Assembly (NCBI GenBank): GCA_000969725.1
Contig: JXSR01S018374.1
Length of the DNA: 24,716 nucleotides
Source: Ophiothrix spiculata
Lineage: Eukaryota > Echinodermata > Ophiuroidea > Amphilepidida > Ophiotrichidae
Strand: one strand, 5' to 3'
The notes below the pieces were generated by a model. It was given only the letters and a program-made list of their open reading frames with translations, was not told the origin of the DNA and made no database searches. The translations under genes were made by a program, and so were the position numbers. Shown in pieces: positions 8,914 through 18,306 of the stretch; the first letter of the stretch is position 1, and each line of letters opens with the position of its first letter.

Positions 8914-9068
8914 TTTCCTTGTTTTCATATAACTGTATTTTGTTCATGCCTTGCTTAGTATATATATATATGTATGTATGTATAACTTTATTTTGTATGT
9001 AACTGTTTAGTTTTCTTATGATTGTATAGCGCTTAGAGACTCCGGTGTTAGGCGCTTCATAAGCACCG

Positions 9069-9102
<34 letters not shown>
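8914..9102 (+). mobile_element. LINE 3' UTR with (ATT)n tail
   Basis: Follows the RT stop codon, carries a TATATATATATGTATGTATG stretch and the motif TAGCGCTTAGAGAC...GGCGCTTCATAAGCACC, and ends in about ten TTA repeats at 9070-9101. (ATT)n tails are usual for this LINE group in marine invertebrates. Confidence 0.8.
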
Positions 9103-9394
9103 GATGAGTTATTTTAAACAAATATTAACTGCTTATATTTGTGTGATGGTAAGAATATACCATCCCTCATTGGAAGATTTGATTGTCCCATTTCACTCGC
9201 CTGGAACAATCAATCTTTTAATTTTTAAAGCAGTAAATATTTGTTTAATAACACGCTCATCTTTCCATTCTGTTTTGCGCACTGTTTGCATTATGTGTAA
9301 GTTGTACGGTTTTCGTAAAACCAGCTACACTCTGCACTGGAAATTTTATTTTGGCGGAACTTGAATGGACACAGATACCCCAAATTACACATTC

Positions 9395-9772
9395 ATAGTC
9401 CGACACGCTGCTAGTCCGACACAGCGCTAGTCCGAAAATGAAATGCATGGCGCTAGTCCGACACAGAGTTAGTCCGACACGGCGCTAGTTCGAAAATGAA
9501 ATACACGGCGCTAGTCCGAATCTGAGACAGTAGTATTTAGATTTGGACTAGCGCAGTGGATTTCTGTTTGAAATATACACAATACATTTTTGTCGGACTA
9601 GCGCAATGGTTTTAAGATTCGGATTAGAGCAGTGTTTTCCATTTTCGGACTGACGCAGTGTTTTTTTGGACTAGCGCAGTGCTTTTCATTTTCGGACACC
9701 TCTATAATATAGGGAAAGTGTGTAGTCGGACTAGCACAGTGTCGGACTAGTGCTGTGTCGGACTAGCGGCTG
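9395..9772. repeat. Mirror-image array of CTAGTCCGA / TCGGACTAG motifs
   Basis: The left part (9395-9520) has about seven forward copies of (C)TAGT[CT]CGA, several in the longer form GGCGCTAGTCCGAAAATGAA. The right part (9540-9772) has eight or nine copies of the inverse, TCGGACTAGCGCAGTG or variants. The whole folds back on itself at many registers. No open frame. The structure fits a foldback-type transposon whose arms are built from short repeats. Confidence 0.85.
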
Positions 9773-9996
9773 CACCCCATTTTATCCCCATAGCTGACAA
9801 CACCATTACACACATATATTAAAGAAAAGAGTCATAATGATAAGTAATTTAACAGCAAAATGAGATTTTGTGGTCCAATCATTTACCCCGAAGGTTATCT
9901 TTCACTCTATGAAGTAACTTGGAACAGCCACCATTGACCAATCGGGTGCCAGAATGCTGTGCTATATGATGTGTCACCAACCGACAGAATAGTGTA

Positions 9997-10144
9997 TATT
10001 GTTGTTTGATTTAATTCGTGAACGCGTGCCTGTTCCAAATACGCAGTGGTCTCTGACGGGAGCGTACATTTTCAAGGTTGTTGTGATCGTGTCTATGCAC
10101 AAGACTTTTGAGTACGCGTTCAGGAACTAAATCCAGCAACAATA
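9997..10144. mobile_element. MITE with TATTGTTG...GAACGCG ends
   Basis: TATTGTTGTTTGATTTAATT and AACTAAATCCAGCAACAATA are imperfect inverses that extend into GAACGCGT on both sides. 148 bp, no coding capacity. Confidence 0.65.
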
Positions 10145-10159
10145 GTTGGCATCATTGTA

Positions 10160-10436
10160 AGGCCTAAAAAAATTGCTGTGTTGCTCTTTTCTTATCAACC
10201 CTAGCACAGAAACTCAAAATAATTGTGTTAAATTAACAAATCTTTGGTTTCCTTTCAGAAATAACTAATAAATGATTTTGTTATGTCCTCAAATGACTTT
10301 AACATGCATTGATTTTATTGATTTCAAAGGTCAAAATCTCCTGGAAAAGTGGAAAAAAAAAAGAATCCTGACCGACCGACCCGACTTTAACATTTTTCCA
10401 CAAAAGGGCAACCCAACAATTTTTTTCTTGGCCTAA
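10160..10436. mobile_element. AGGCCTAAAA MITE family, copy 1 (shorter and diverged)
   Basis: Starts AGGCCTAAAAAAATTG and ends with TTTTTTCTTGGCCTAA. Near the right end it has GACCGACCGACCCGAC and TTTTTCCACAAAAGGGCAAC, which match the subterminal blocks of the copies at 11580 and 14614. Confidence 0.7.
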
Positions 10437-10547
10437 TGTCTAAAGTCTTCTCTAAATTTGCACTAATTGCATCTTTCGTATGTATCATTGGCATAAGTAG
10501 GTTTCACAAGAAATCCTTAAACCTGTTATGGGGAAATTAAAATTATA

Positions 10548-11075
10548 CACTCCCGGTCAAAAGTGTTTGCGCACAAAACCTTTAACCAGCTATAACTTGA
10601 GAATCGTTCATCATTTGCGTCATTTTTTCAGATGTTATATTTTACATATATAGGTCTAAAAAACTCAACAGGAATTGCATTCTCCGCATTTGAAAATATG
10701 GCGTGATAAACATGCTGCATACTTTTTTCTGCACATTCAAAAACGTAGTTTAAATTCAAAACTGCACACTTGTTGGAAAACTTATAACCTGAAAATGTTC
10801 TTTACGGTTACATGGTGATAACCAGCATTGAATAATTAACTACATAGGCATATAGCGAAAAAGTGTGTGTGGTGTATTTGCATATAGTCCAGGAAATCAA
10901 TAATTTTATGGTTATTGAAACGTTATGGAAGATCAAATGTCAGTAGAAACATAGATTATCTATATTGGATACATATGGCTCCTATAAAAACATGAAATTT
11001 TTTCAGAGTCGTTTGATATAATAATTATGTTTTTGCACGTATTTAAGCGTGCGCAAATACTTTTGACTAGGAGTG
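10548..11075. mobile_element. Tc1/mariner-type non-autonomous element with TA duplication
   Basis: TA at 10546-10547 and 11076-11077 flanks ends CACTCCCGGTCAAAAGTGTT and (reverse complement) CACTCCTAGTCAAAAGTATT, both continuing TTGCGCAC. GGTCAAAAGT-type termini and a TA target are typical of Tc1-like elements. At 528 bp it has no transposase. Confidence 0.8.
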
Positions 11076-11579
11076 TATGCATGCAGCCATTCTGATGAAA
11101 GAAAAATGATTGTGTCAGTCTCTTGCAGGACTACTAATAGTAATACATTGTCTATTTTTTTTTTAATGGGATCCTGGTCAAAAATCACCGTCAATTGGGT
11201 CAAATTTACCGTTGGGAGTTCACGGTTAATAACAAATCCGTGTAAACGGTGTTTTAATCGGTCGTAACCGTACAAATTCTCCGTTCGGGGCAAAGTCACA
11301 CAGACTTAGTTTTTAAGCTTAAAACATTGACATGGCCAATTTTAAATGTTGGGTTTCATTTTATGAAAAAAACTATTATATTTTAGTATTCACAAAAGCC
11401 AATTTATCATTCGTCTGTTACTGATTTGAACTTCCATTGCTCAGAGAATCTGAGAAATTTATGTTATATTTCATTGCTTTTCTCTGTCTATTTCACGGAA
11501 GAACAGTGTTTATCTAAGTACAGTGAAGCAATAGATGACGATATGACAGGTTATTTAATAGTCTGGAGTTAGTATAATA

Positions 11580-11944
11580 AGGCCAAAAAAAAAAAAGATT
11601 GTTTATTTGCCCTCCAGTGGAAAATTTTTGAGTCGGTCGGTAGGTTGATCTTTAACTCTTCACATATAGTTTAAAGACTGATGTCATTCCATGGATTTTA
11701 TTGAGAATACCAAGCAATGCAGGGCTTAATCAAAGATTGTGGGTCATTATTTAGATGAAATATGCATTTTATACTACTAAATGTGACTTTGTATACAGCT
11801 ATATTTTACGTTATACATCGAAAATATTGAGTTTTCATATTTTACATGTTTGAAGAAAAAAACAAAAACTAAAATCGCGACCCAAATTTTTGGCATTTTC
11901 AGGGTCGGTCGCGGAGGGCAAACAAACATTTTTTTAAGACCTAA
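11580..11944 (+). mobile_element. AGGCCTAAAA MITE family, copy 2
   Basis: Left end AGGCCAAAAAAAAAAAAGAT then TTTGCCCTCCAGTGGAAAAT and GAGTCGGTCGG; right end GGTCGGTCGCGGAGGGCAAA then TTTTTTTAAGACCTAA. The interior (for example AATGCAGGGCTTAATCAAAG) matches the reverse complement of copy 3 along almost its full length. Confidence 0.85.
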
Positions 11945-12071
11945 GCGCTTCAATGTCATGTCACGCAACCTCTGACATGGCGATTTGAACCTGATAAACC
12001 TAAGAAAATCATCAATTAATTAATTAAAGGAAAATAAAATAAATACTTTTTTATTTATTTTTATTAATTGG

Positions 12072-12388
12072 GTTAGCGTAGCGGTACTTCCCTCGCTTTG
12101 CACCAATGAGTTTCTGGTGTCTTGGGTTTGATTCCTGGCCCCGGCGCTGTATGTGCATTTGGTTTACATCAGTCCATATGCGCTTCCATAGGTTTTTCTC
12201 CGGGTAGTCTGGTCTTCCTCGTGAAGCTGCAAATATAAAGGGTAAATATTACAGCTGAAGTACCGATAGAATGTGCTCTACGGAAGCACTTCTAAGTGAA
12301 GTGAAATGGTTGTGACGATTTTTCCTGCAGCGAATCATGAGCTTGGTAAAAGGCGCTAAAAAAATGTCATTATTATTATTATTATTAT
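12072..12388 (+). mobile_element. tRNA-headed SINE, copy 1 (with promoter boxes)
   Basis: Contains a pol III A box, TAGCGTAGCGG (12074-12084), which fits TRGCNNAGYGG, and a B box, GGTTTGATTCC (12125-12135), one base from consensus. The body carries TTTTTCTCCGGGTAGTCTGG and ACCGATAGAATGTGCTCTAC. The 3' end reads GGTAAAAGGCGCTAAAAAAA then ATT repeats. Together this marks a tRNA-derived SINE with a LINE-type tail. Confidence 0.85.
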
Positions 12389-12746
12389 TACTTTCTTAAA
12401 AATCATAATCTTCCTATCCAGGACTCATTTCAATTAAAAATGATTCACATGAAAATGTAAAAGATACATGATATTTGGTAAAAATTCACATAAATTCCAA
12501 AAAAAGGTTGACTGAACACATGTACGGTTAACCGTTCGAAACAGTTTGTAAACATTTACGGCAGTTCCGTTCATACACGTTTACACATGTACACGGTCCC
12601 AACGTTAGTTGAATGGATGATTAGCCCTTGTCAAACTGGTATTTTCTTCAGTATACGTATAAGGTCTGCGTTAGGAAATCCGTTTGTTAACTTATCACCA
12701 TCTTATGGCATTGGGCAGTACCATGTATGAAATGAAGCCTAAGGCG

Positions 12747-12980
12747 TTGGGAGCACAATTAAGCCACAACTTTGTGCGGCTGGCCGCAACAGGCCACAAC
12801 CTTTATTTTCCAAAATGGCGACCGTAGGTTTGATTGTTCGCCTCATGAATATTGTAAAATATATGTTTTGAAATTATTTAGAGGTGCATATTCAAGCCTA
12901 CGGTCGCCATTTTGGAAAATTACGGTTGAGGCTAGGTTGTGGCCGACCAAAAAAAAGTTGTGGACTAATTGTGCTCCAGC
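12747..12980. mobile_element. Palindromic element directly upstream of the fourth exon
   Basis: The left arm holds GGAGCACAATTAAGCCACAA, AGGCCACAACCT and TTCCAAAATGGCGACCGTAG; the right arm mirrors these (CTACGGTCGCCATTTTGGAA, AGGTTGTGGCC, GTTGTGG, AATTGTGCTCC). Arms of about 95 bp face each other around a short AT-rich centre. The right end is about 30 bp from the exon acceptor. The open frame entering the exon from 12772 is an artefact of this element. Confidence 0.85.
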
Positions 12981-13011
12981 ACCTAAGAATATTCTTTCTT
13001 CTTTACCACAG

Positions 13012-13216
13012 ATCATGGGTAGACACTTGGATGTGCTCCCATTCATGGAGAAGGGTTTTTATATCTACTACCCCATCACGGTGGTTCTGTTATGCGTAGC
13101 GACATACTTCCATCTCGGTAGTCGTTGTTTATCGTTCCTTGGCTTCCAGCAGTTTGTTGGAGATGAAGATATGACCACGGATCTCATTGATGAAGGCAGG
13201 GAACTTGTAAGGAGAG
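13012..13216 (+). CDS. LMBRD2: LMBRD2 coding exon (fourth in window)
   Basis: Encodes 68 codons plus one base. In order: [11 protein letters not shown], the last membrane segment ([19 protein letters not shown]), the family signature [20 protein letters not shown], and [15 protein letters not shown], where the charged cytoplasmic tail begins. The acceptor is TTACCACAG ending at 13011. The donor is AGAG|GTGAGT at 13217, phase 1. Open frame continues upstream of the acceptor to 12772, but that stretch belongs to an inverted-repeat element and is not exon. Two opposed copies of another repeat lie either side, at 11580-11944 and 14614-14985. Confidence 0.95.
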
Positions 13217-13241
13217 GTGAGTAACAACCCAATTTCTGTAT

Positions 13242-14418
13242 GGGGCAAAATAATCATTTATTGGACAATGTAAACATAAATCAAGTTACTGGTATTTGTA
13301 ATACCAGGTGTCCCAAAAAATGGTTACATGTAGAAAAATGACCGTATGCTAAAACTATAGTAGTTAGAGAAACAAAACTTTACACAAATTATATTACAAC
13401 CCTCTACTAGATACTCGTGAAGTTTTGATATCACAGCGTTTTTAGTTTTTGAGTTATCAACAAAGGTAGATACCTATGTCAGAAATGCATTTGTTCAAAA
13501 TTCAACAAAATAATAAACATACACGTTTTGTGGTATTTTAATGTGCATTTGTTTTTTCAAAATGATCATGATCAGACTTTATATTAAACCAAATTTTATA
13601 CAATTTTTATTGAATAATAATTGAACTCTCTTTTAGTATATCTATTATGCAAATAACGGATACCTGCATTCCATGTATTCCAGAATGCGTTATTTATATT
13701 GAACCTGTCAATCAAGTTTTGGCGCGAAAGTTGATGAATACGCATAAAGCACAATGAAATTGTCATGGGTAACATTAATTCTTTAACTGTTTAAACTGCA
13801 AACTTTTGTAATTAAAAAAAAAAATAATCTTAAATTTTCAGGACATGTTTAAATTATAATTTTCTTTGTAGTAGCAAAAGTCTGATCGACATTTAGAAAT
13901 AACAGAAATAGCAAAATTTTGAATCGGTTGCCATTTTTGCCCAAATCAGTTTTTCGACATAATTTCAGACCTGTAGTAATTTATGACGTCATAATTACGT
14001 AACAGCTTGTCGAATTTTCATGATTTTGGTATCAATGGGAAGAAGAAACTCTACCCTATGCAACAACCTAACTTTCGACATGTCAATATCAAGTTTATAT
14101 GGGGTTGAACGAGGGTTAAAATTACATCAAACGAACATGCTTCCGATTTTGTTGAATTTTGAAAAAATACGTTTCTGACATAGGCATCTATCATGGTTGA
14201 TAACTCAAAAGATAATGATGTTGTGATATTAAAGGTTTGCAAACATCTAGCGGAGGAATGTATCATAAGGCATGCTAAGTTTGAATTCTCCAACTGCAAT
14301 ACTTTTTGCAAACGATCATTTTTCTACAAGTAACCATTTTTTGGGACACCTGGTACAAACAATATAGACCTGCAATCTGGATTTCTGTTTACACTGTCCA
14401 ATAAATTATTGTTTCGCC
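13242..14418. mobile_element. ATTTATTGGACA MITE family, copy split by another element
   Basis: The outer ends GGGGCAAAATAATCATTTAT and (reverse complement) GGCGAAACAATAATTTATTG both continue TTGGACA.TGTAAACA.AAATC, the terminus of the family seen intact at 20494-20623. A 1,050-bp TA-flanked element is inserted inside at 13304-14353. Confidence 0.75.
13304..14353. mobile_element. 1,050-bp Tc1/mariner-type MITE with long inverted repeats, TA duplication
   Basis: TA at 13302-13303 and 14354-14355. The termini CCAGGTGTCCCAAAAAATGG are identical on both sides, and the next ~20 bases, through TGTAGAAAAATGA, match with one change. Further inverse matches (GACATAGGCATCTA against TAGATACCTATGTC) suggest arms of about 190 bp. 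No transposase frame, so it is non-autonomous. Confidence 0.85.
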
Positions 14419-14613
14419 TTATGCATTCCAAATTTTGCCACCATTTTTAATCGCCATGGAGTCAAATTTGTAGGTAATTGGGTTTTGTTACTGAAAACTA
14501 GCGGAGCTACTTCAGAATTCTCAGGCTGAAATACACTTGACCAATGACTGCAGGAAAAAATACCAGTATTGTTCAAGATATGACATAAACTTGACAACAA
14601 TTGATTTGGAATA

Positions 14614-14985
14614 AGGCCTAAAGGAAAGTGTTTGTTTGCCCTTTTGCGACCTACCCTAAAATGCCAAAAATTTGAGTCGGGTATTTTAGTTTATTTTTTT
14701 CCTTTAAATATGTAAAATATGAAAACTCAATATTTTCGATGGAAGACGTAAAATTTAGTAGTATAAAGTCACATTTAGTTGTATAAAATGCATATTTCCT
14801 CTTAATAATGACCCAAAATCTTTGATTAAGCCCTGCATTGCTTGGAATGATTTGCAATAAAATCCATGAAATGACATCATTCCTGAAAAAATATATGTGA
14901 AGAGAAAAAAAAAAATCGACCGACCGACCTAAAATTTTAATTTTTCCACTGGAGGGCAAACAAACAATTTATTTTTTTGGCCTAA
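14614..14985 (-). mobile_element. AGGCCTAAAA MITE family, copy 3, inverted relative to copy 2
   Basis: Left end AGGCCTAAAGGAAAGTG then TTTGTTTGCCC; right end GGAGGGCAAACAAACAATTT then TTTTTTTGGCCTA. The subterminal GACCGACCGACC is present. Internal blocks such as CTTTGATTAAGCCCTGCATT are the reverse complement of copy 2. Confidence 0.85.
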
Positions 14986-15239
14986 TAATGCCTTTTCAGC
15001 AAGGAGCCAGTTATTCCCAAAGTGGGCACCATGTGTTGCTTAAGTATCCAGCTTGGTTGCTATAGGTCTAACAAATAATTTATTGGACAGCATAAACAAA
15101 AATCCATATTGCAGGGTCCATTACTTGTAAATGCAATCCCTTTTTGTATGTTTGTTAATTGTCATATCCATTGGGTGATTTTAACATTGACCTTCTATAA
15201 TGTTGTTTTTCATCCCTTCCTACCATGACCTTTATCATA

Positions 15240-15377
15240 AACAAAAATTCAGAGTGCAGGGCTTTTTCATTCACTGCACCACATTTCTGGAATACATTAC
15301 CTGTCCGTATCAACCATGCCAATTTTCTGAGTAGTTTCACGTCTCAAGTAAAATCTCATTTGTTAAAGTCCAATTAG
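15240..15377 (+). pseudogene. C-terminal tail of a CR1/L2-group LINE reverse transcriptase
   Basis: Reads SECRAFSFTAPHFWNTLPVR, INHANFLSSFTSQVKSHLLK and a TAG at 15375. RAFSFTAPHFWNTLP is the standard last conserved block of CR1/L2-group ORF2 proteins (compare SAVLWNTLPLHV in the copy at 8356-8913, a different subfamily). Only about 40 codons survive; all catalytic domains are missing. The 5' edge is approximate. Confidence 0.85.
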
Positions 15378-15418
15378 TTTTTCTTTCTCATCTCTGGTTT
15401 TTACATCTTGCTCATGTT

Positions 15419-15630
15419 CAGTGTTTCCGCTGAGGTTTTTGAGCTTGCGCCAATTCGAGCAAGTTTGACAAAGTTTAGGAGGTGCTTGCGCCAAAATCAG
15501 GAGCTGTGGCTGATAATTGGCTCAATAAAGCTAGAAAAATATCTTTCTTACACATTTTCAGAAACTCATTGCGCCAATTTTTACCGCTCCTGTGCCAATG
15601 CCGCGCCATACGGCCTAAGCGGAAACACTG
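15419..15630 (+). mobile_element. hAT-type MITE with 8-bp target duplication
   Basis: CTCATGTT at 15411-15418 and 15631-15638 flanks termini CAGTGTTTCCGCTGAGG and CCTAAGCGGAAACACTG. An 8-bp duplication with CAGTG-type ends is the hAT signature. The 212-bp body has several GCGCCAA motifs and no transposase. The open frame at 15408-15677 runs across it and is not a gene. A broken relative is at 2118. Confidence 0.9.
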
Positions 15631-15914
15631 CTCATGTTGAAGTTGTAAGTCGTAGTTTATACGTTATAGTAGTGTAAGTTTTTCTGTAGTTGTATCAAAC
15701 TTTTGCTTTTTGTGTTTTTCTTTTGTAAAGGGCATATAGACCTTTAATTAGGTTTATGCACTTAAAAGCGCCTCATTATTATTATTATTATTTGTAAATG
15801 CAATATTCAACCTGTATTTCTGTTTGCATTGTCCAATAAATTATTGTTTGAATTATTATAGACCAGAAAACATGATGCATTGGGCCACCAGTGCCCAGTT
15901 TGTGGATGATTGAG

Positions 15915-15930
15915 TATCGCCCAACACTAA
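15915..15930 (-). mobile_element. hAT-like element terminus TATCGCCCAACACTAA
   Basis: Exact reverse complement of 4671-4686. Sequence to the left (about 15865-15914) may be the remaining body of the element; its other end is not resolved. Confidence 0.4.
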
Positions 15931-16451
15931 TGTTGTTTTATACAAGTCGATGTATCGCCAATGCAAACATGGCGACTTACTAGTACACGATAGCTTTATA
16001 ATAAATGACAGTTATTTGCAAGTTATACTACTAGCCATTATTTATACAGTTTCTAAGTACGATCCCGTCAGTTTTAACTATGGGAAGTTTTGACAGTTAA
16101 AATAAAACGTAAAATTCAAGGTAAATTCGCATTAGCAATGACTGCAACCCGGACAGCGATCGATCGCTGGATTACTCTCGATAAAAAAAAAAGAGAGGAA
16201 GACCAGCTCGTATTTTATTTTCACATAGCAATGCAGGCGGATTTCTGTGACAAACTTTTTTATTTGCCTAACTACAAATCATAAGGTTTGTTTGGATCAT
16301 TGTCCAGTGCTCCGCGAATATCACTTATCTTGTTTGTGAAAAAATTTAACAGATTTTGTTTCAAGATCTGTAGGATATTACTTGAATTCAAGGTTGTCCT
16401 TGTTAGTCAGTTTGAGTGCATTTACAATATTTGGTCTTCTTTGTGTTATAG

Positions 16452-16631
16452 ACAAAAGAAGGAAACAAAGAGTAAGAGACAGTGAGACCAGAAAGAAGAA
16501 TTTCAAAGAAAAATTTCACATAAGAGATGACCAAGAAAATGGACAGGGACCAATCAGAAGTTCTAGATTTGGGCGAAATAAAGAGAGCGATAGCGACACG
16601 AGCCGTGGCAGCAGTGTAGGCTCAGGAAGAG
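16452..16631 (+). CDS. LMBRD2: LMBRD2 coding exon (fifth in window)
   Basis: Encodes the start of the cytoplasmic tail. It opens with a very basic stretch (DKRRKQRVRDSETRKKNFKE), corresponding to the KRKRQR-like region of vertebrate LMBRD2, then a charged, Ser/Gly-rich low-complexity stretch ending DTSRGSSVGSGR. The acceptor is GTGTTATAG ending at 16451. The donor is AGAG|GTAAGT at 16632. Both boundaries are phase 1, so skipping this 180-base exon would keep the reading frame. Sequence conservation is modest, as expected for this disordered tail; the call rests on phase, position and the basic motif. Confidence 0.87.
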
Positions 16632-17546
16632 GTAAGTGTTATGGTAGATTGTGTCGGAGTCTATGAATGGCTAGACTGTGCCTCGGTCTTTTAAAAATTT
16701 TAATAAAAATGAAAACTGTCTCAAAAAGTAGACTGTGTCATAGTTTGTGAATGGCTACACTATGCCATATTTTTTTTAAAAGAAAACTATCTTAACATTT
16801 AGACCTCAGAAATTATAGAAATTTTTCATCAGCTTATCATAAGTGGGGATTTGTTTTGGTAAAATTTGCTATAGATCAGTACCAAGAATGTTGTAATATT
16901 AACTTTTCCCCCAAAATGAAAAAGTTGTATGACTAGCATGTAGAATTTGTACTATTCATTTCCTAATATAACTTTTGAGATTTGTCTGTAAAATTAAAAA
17001 AAACAAATAGAATCCAACTGGCTATCACTAAAGCATACATACATTTCAGCCTAATTTGAAGACTAAAGCACTAATTATTAACTTTTTAAGGTATCTCAAA
17101 ATTGTTGATGTCATATTTGTTTATCTGGTTAACTAACAATTATGCACAAAAGTCAGTATATTACATTCGCACTTCATCACTAACTCAACAGTTATTTAAC
17201 CATATTAATATCACCAAAGGAAGATTGTTGTGGTCAATTCATAGTTTTGTTAGTTGTCTAATCATAGAGGGGTTGTCTTTGGATAAGACAATCATTGCTT
17301 CATTACCCGAGCGAATTTGGGAGCCGTTGGGGAAAACCACAGTCATAAAGGCAGATTGTTTTAATGCAAATTTGGTATGTGACTGCTAACAATCTAATTT
17401 GTTTGTGATGATTTTTTAATAATGGCTTCATAAATAAGGGCTTGCGCTTTACACCCTCTGGGAAAGGCACACTATAATTCCCAACAATATTATTATTATT
17501 AATAAAGTGTCTTTATTAGTGTTTCTGTGTGTTGTATTAGTCATAA

Positions 17547-18306
17547 TAGGTGACCCTGGCATTTCTTATTTGATGCTACATATCAGCCCTTACACTTTTT
17601 GACCCCATAGTATATTTGTATATCAAATATGTAAATGTTTGTAGCAGAGTTTGTGGTTATCATTTGTTTCCAAGCCAAACTCTGATTAATTCTCGCAATT
17701 CACAATACCTCGTGCCGTCAGTGGTTACCCTTGACCAGTCCAAGTTTTGATCACAAGTTGACATTCAAGTCACTATTGGATTATCATGCAATACATTAGA
17801 TTATAATGTTGAAAACAGCTCATTGAAAGAATATGTGTGATCGATAGAAAGAAAAGAGCGAATGTATTGTAAAATAGCCGTTTTGGTTTGCATTCAAACA
17901 CACAATATAAATTATAGAGACAAACTATAGTCTATCTCAGAGTACCTTTTCCCCCGTTCGCGGGTTTTTTCTTGCCAATGCTTGTTGTTAAGCACTTCTG
18001 CGTACGGATGCACTTATTTACGCACGTATTTGCAGTGCGTGATTTGTTGAATTTGATTGTTTACGCTCACGCTGTTAGCGCGCACGTTAAGAGTGGCGTA
18101 CACGACACGATCTTAAAGGAAAAACAACTCTGAGAAAGAGTATAAGTGATCAGTAATGTGTTCCTGTGTGATATATGTGTATTTCACAAGTTGTTGAAAT
18201 TACTATGTTTTGGCCGATTTACCAAGTTGATTATCCACAGATTTGTTTGTCAATGTCAGTGGTGTTTTGTTCTCAGCCATTTGTGATGCGAACCTGGGGT
18301 CACCTA
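17547..18306. mobile_element. Inverted-repeat element with TAGGTGACCC ends, split by another
   Basis: TAGGTGACCCTGG at 17547 and CCTGGGGTCACCTA ending at 18306 are inverse ends with one indel. The element at 17928-18143 lies inside it. Confidence 0.5.
17928..18143. mobile_element. Nested MITE with CTCAGAGT subterminal repeats
   Basis: TAGTCTATCTCAGAGTACCT and (reverse complement of the right end) ATACTCTTTCTCAGAGTTGT pair with a few mismatches. The interior is GC-richer than its host, with ACGCAC and GCGTAC motifs. Confidence 0.6.

Larger units (their letters stand above)
7013..13011 (+). other. Intron between LMBRD2 third and fourth exons in window
   Basis: A 6.0-kb phase-0 intron, largely mobile DNA, listed separately: palindromes at 7206-7658, element 7845-8345, LINE 8356-9102, mirror array 9395-9772, MITEs 9997-10144, 10160-10436, 10548-11075 and 11580-11944, SINE 12072-12388, element 12747-12980. 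I see nothing nameable in 9103-9390, 9780-9990 and 12390-12740 beyond an AT-rich background. Confidence 0.75.
15138..15791 (+). mobile_element. 5'-truncated LINE with 13-bp target-site duplication
   Basis: TTGTAAATGCAAT at 15125-15137 and 15792-15804 brackets the insert. The right edge is an (ATT)n tail preceded by AAAAGCGCCTC. It carries the last codons of a CR1/L2-group ORF2 and is itself split by a hAT MITE at 15419-15630. Confidence 0.85.
15064..15862. mobile_element. ATTTATTGGACA MITE family, copy split by a LINE
   Basis: The outer ends AGGTCTAACAAATAATTTAT and (reverse complement) GGTCTATAATAATTCAAACA lead into AATAATTTATTGGACA. The interior is interrupted by a LINE at 15138-15791, flanked by the duplicated target TTGTAAATGCAAT. 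Confidence 0.8.

Noticed and set aside
12074..12135. A functional tRNA gene
   Set aside because: A and B boxes are present but the acceptor and anticodon stems do not form and a LINE-type tail follows, so it is a SINE head.
12772..13224. A 150-codon protein starting in front of the fourth exon
   Set aside because: Residues before 13012 are translated from one arm of a palindromic element; family similarity begins exactly at the acceptor.
15408..15677. An 89-codon gene
   Set aside because: It spans a hAT MITE with its 8-bp duplication inside a LINE; the frame is accidental.
17102..17389. An extra LMBRD2 exon in the last intron
   Set aside because: The 95-codon frame has no similarity to the tail, and the flanking exons already join in phase.
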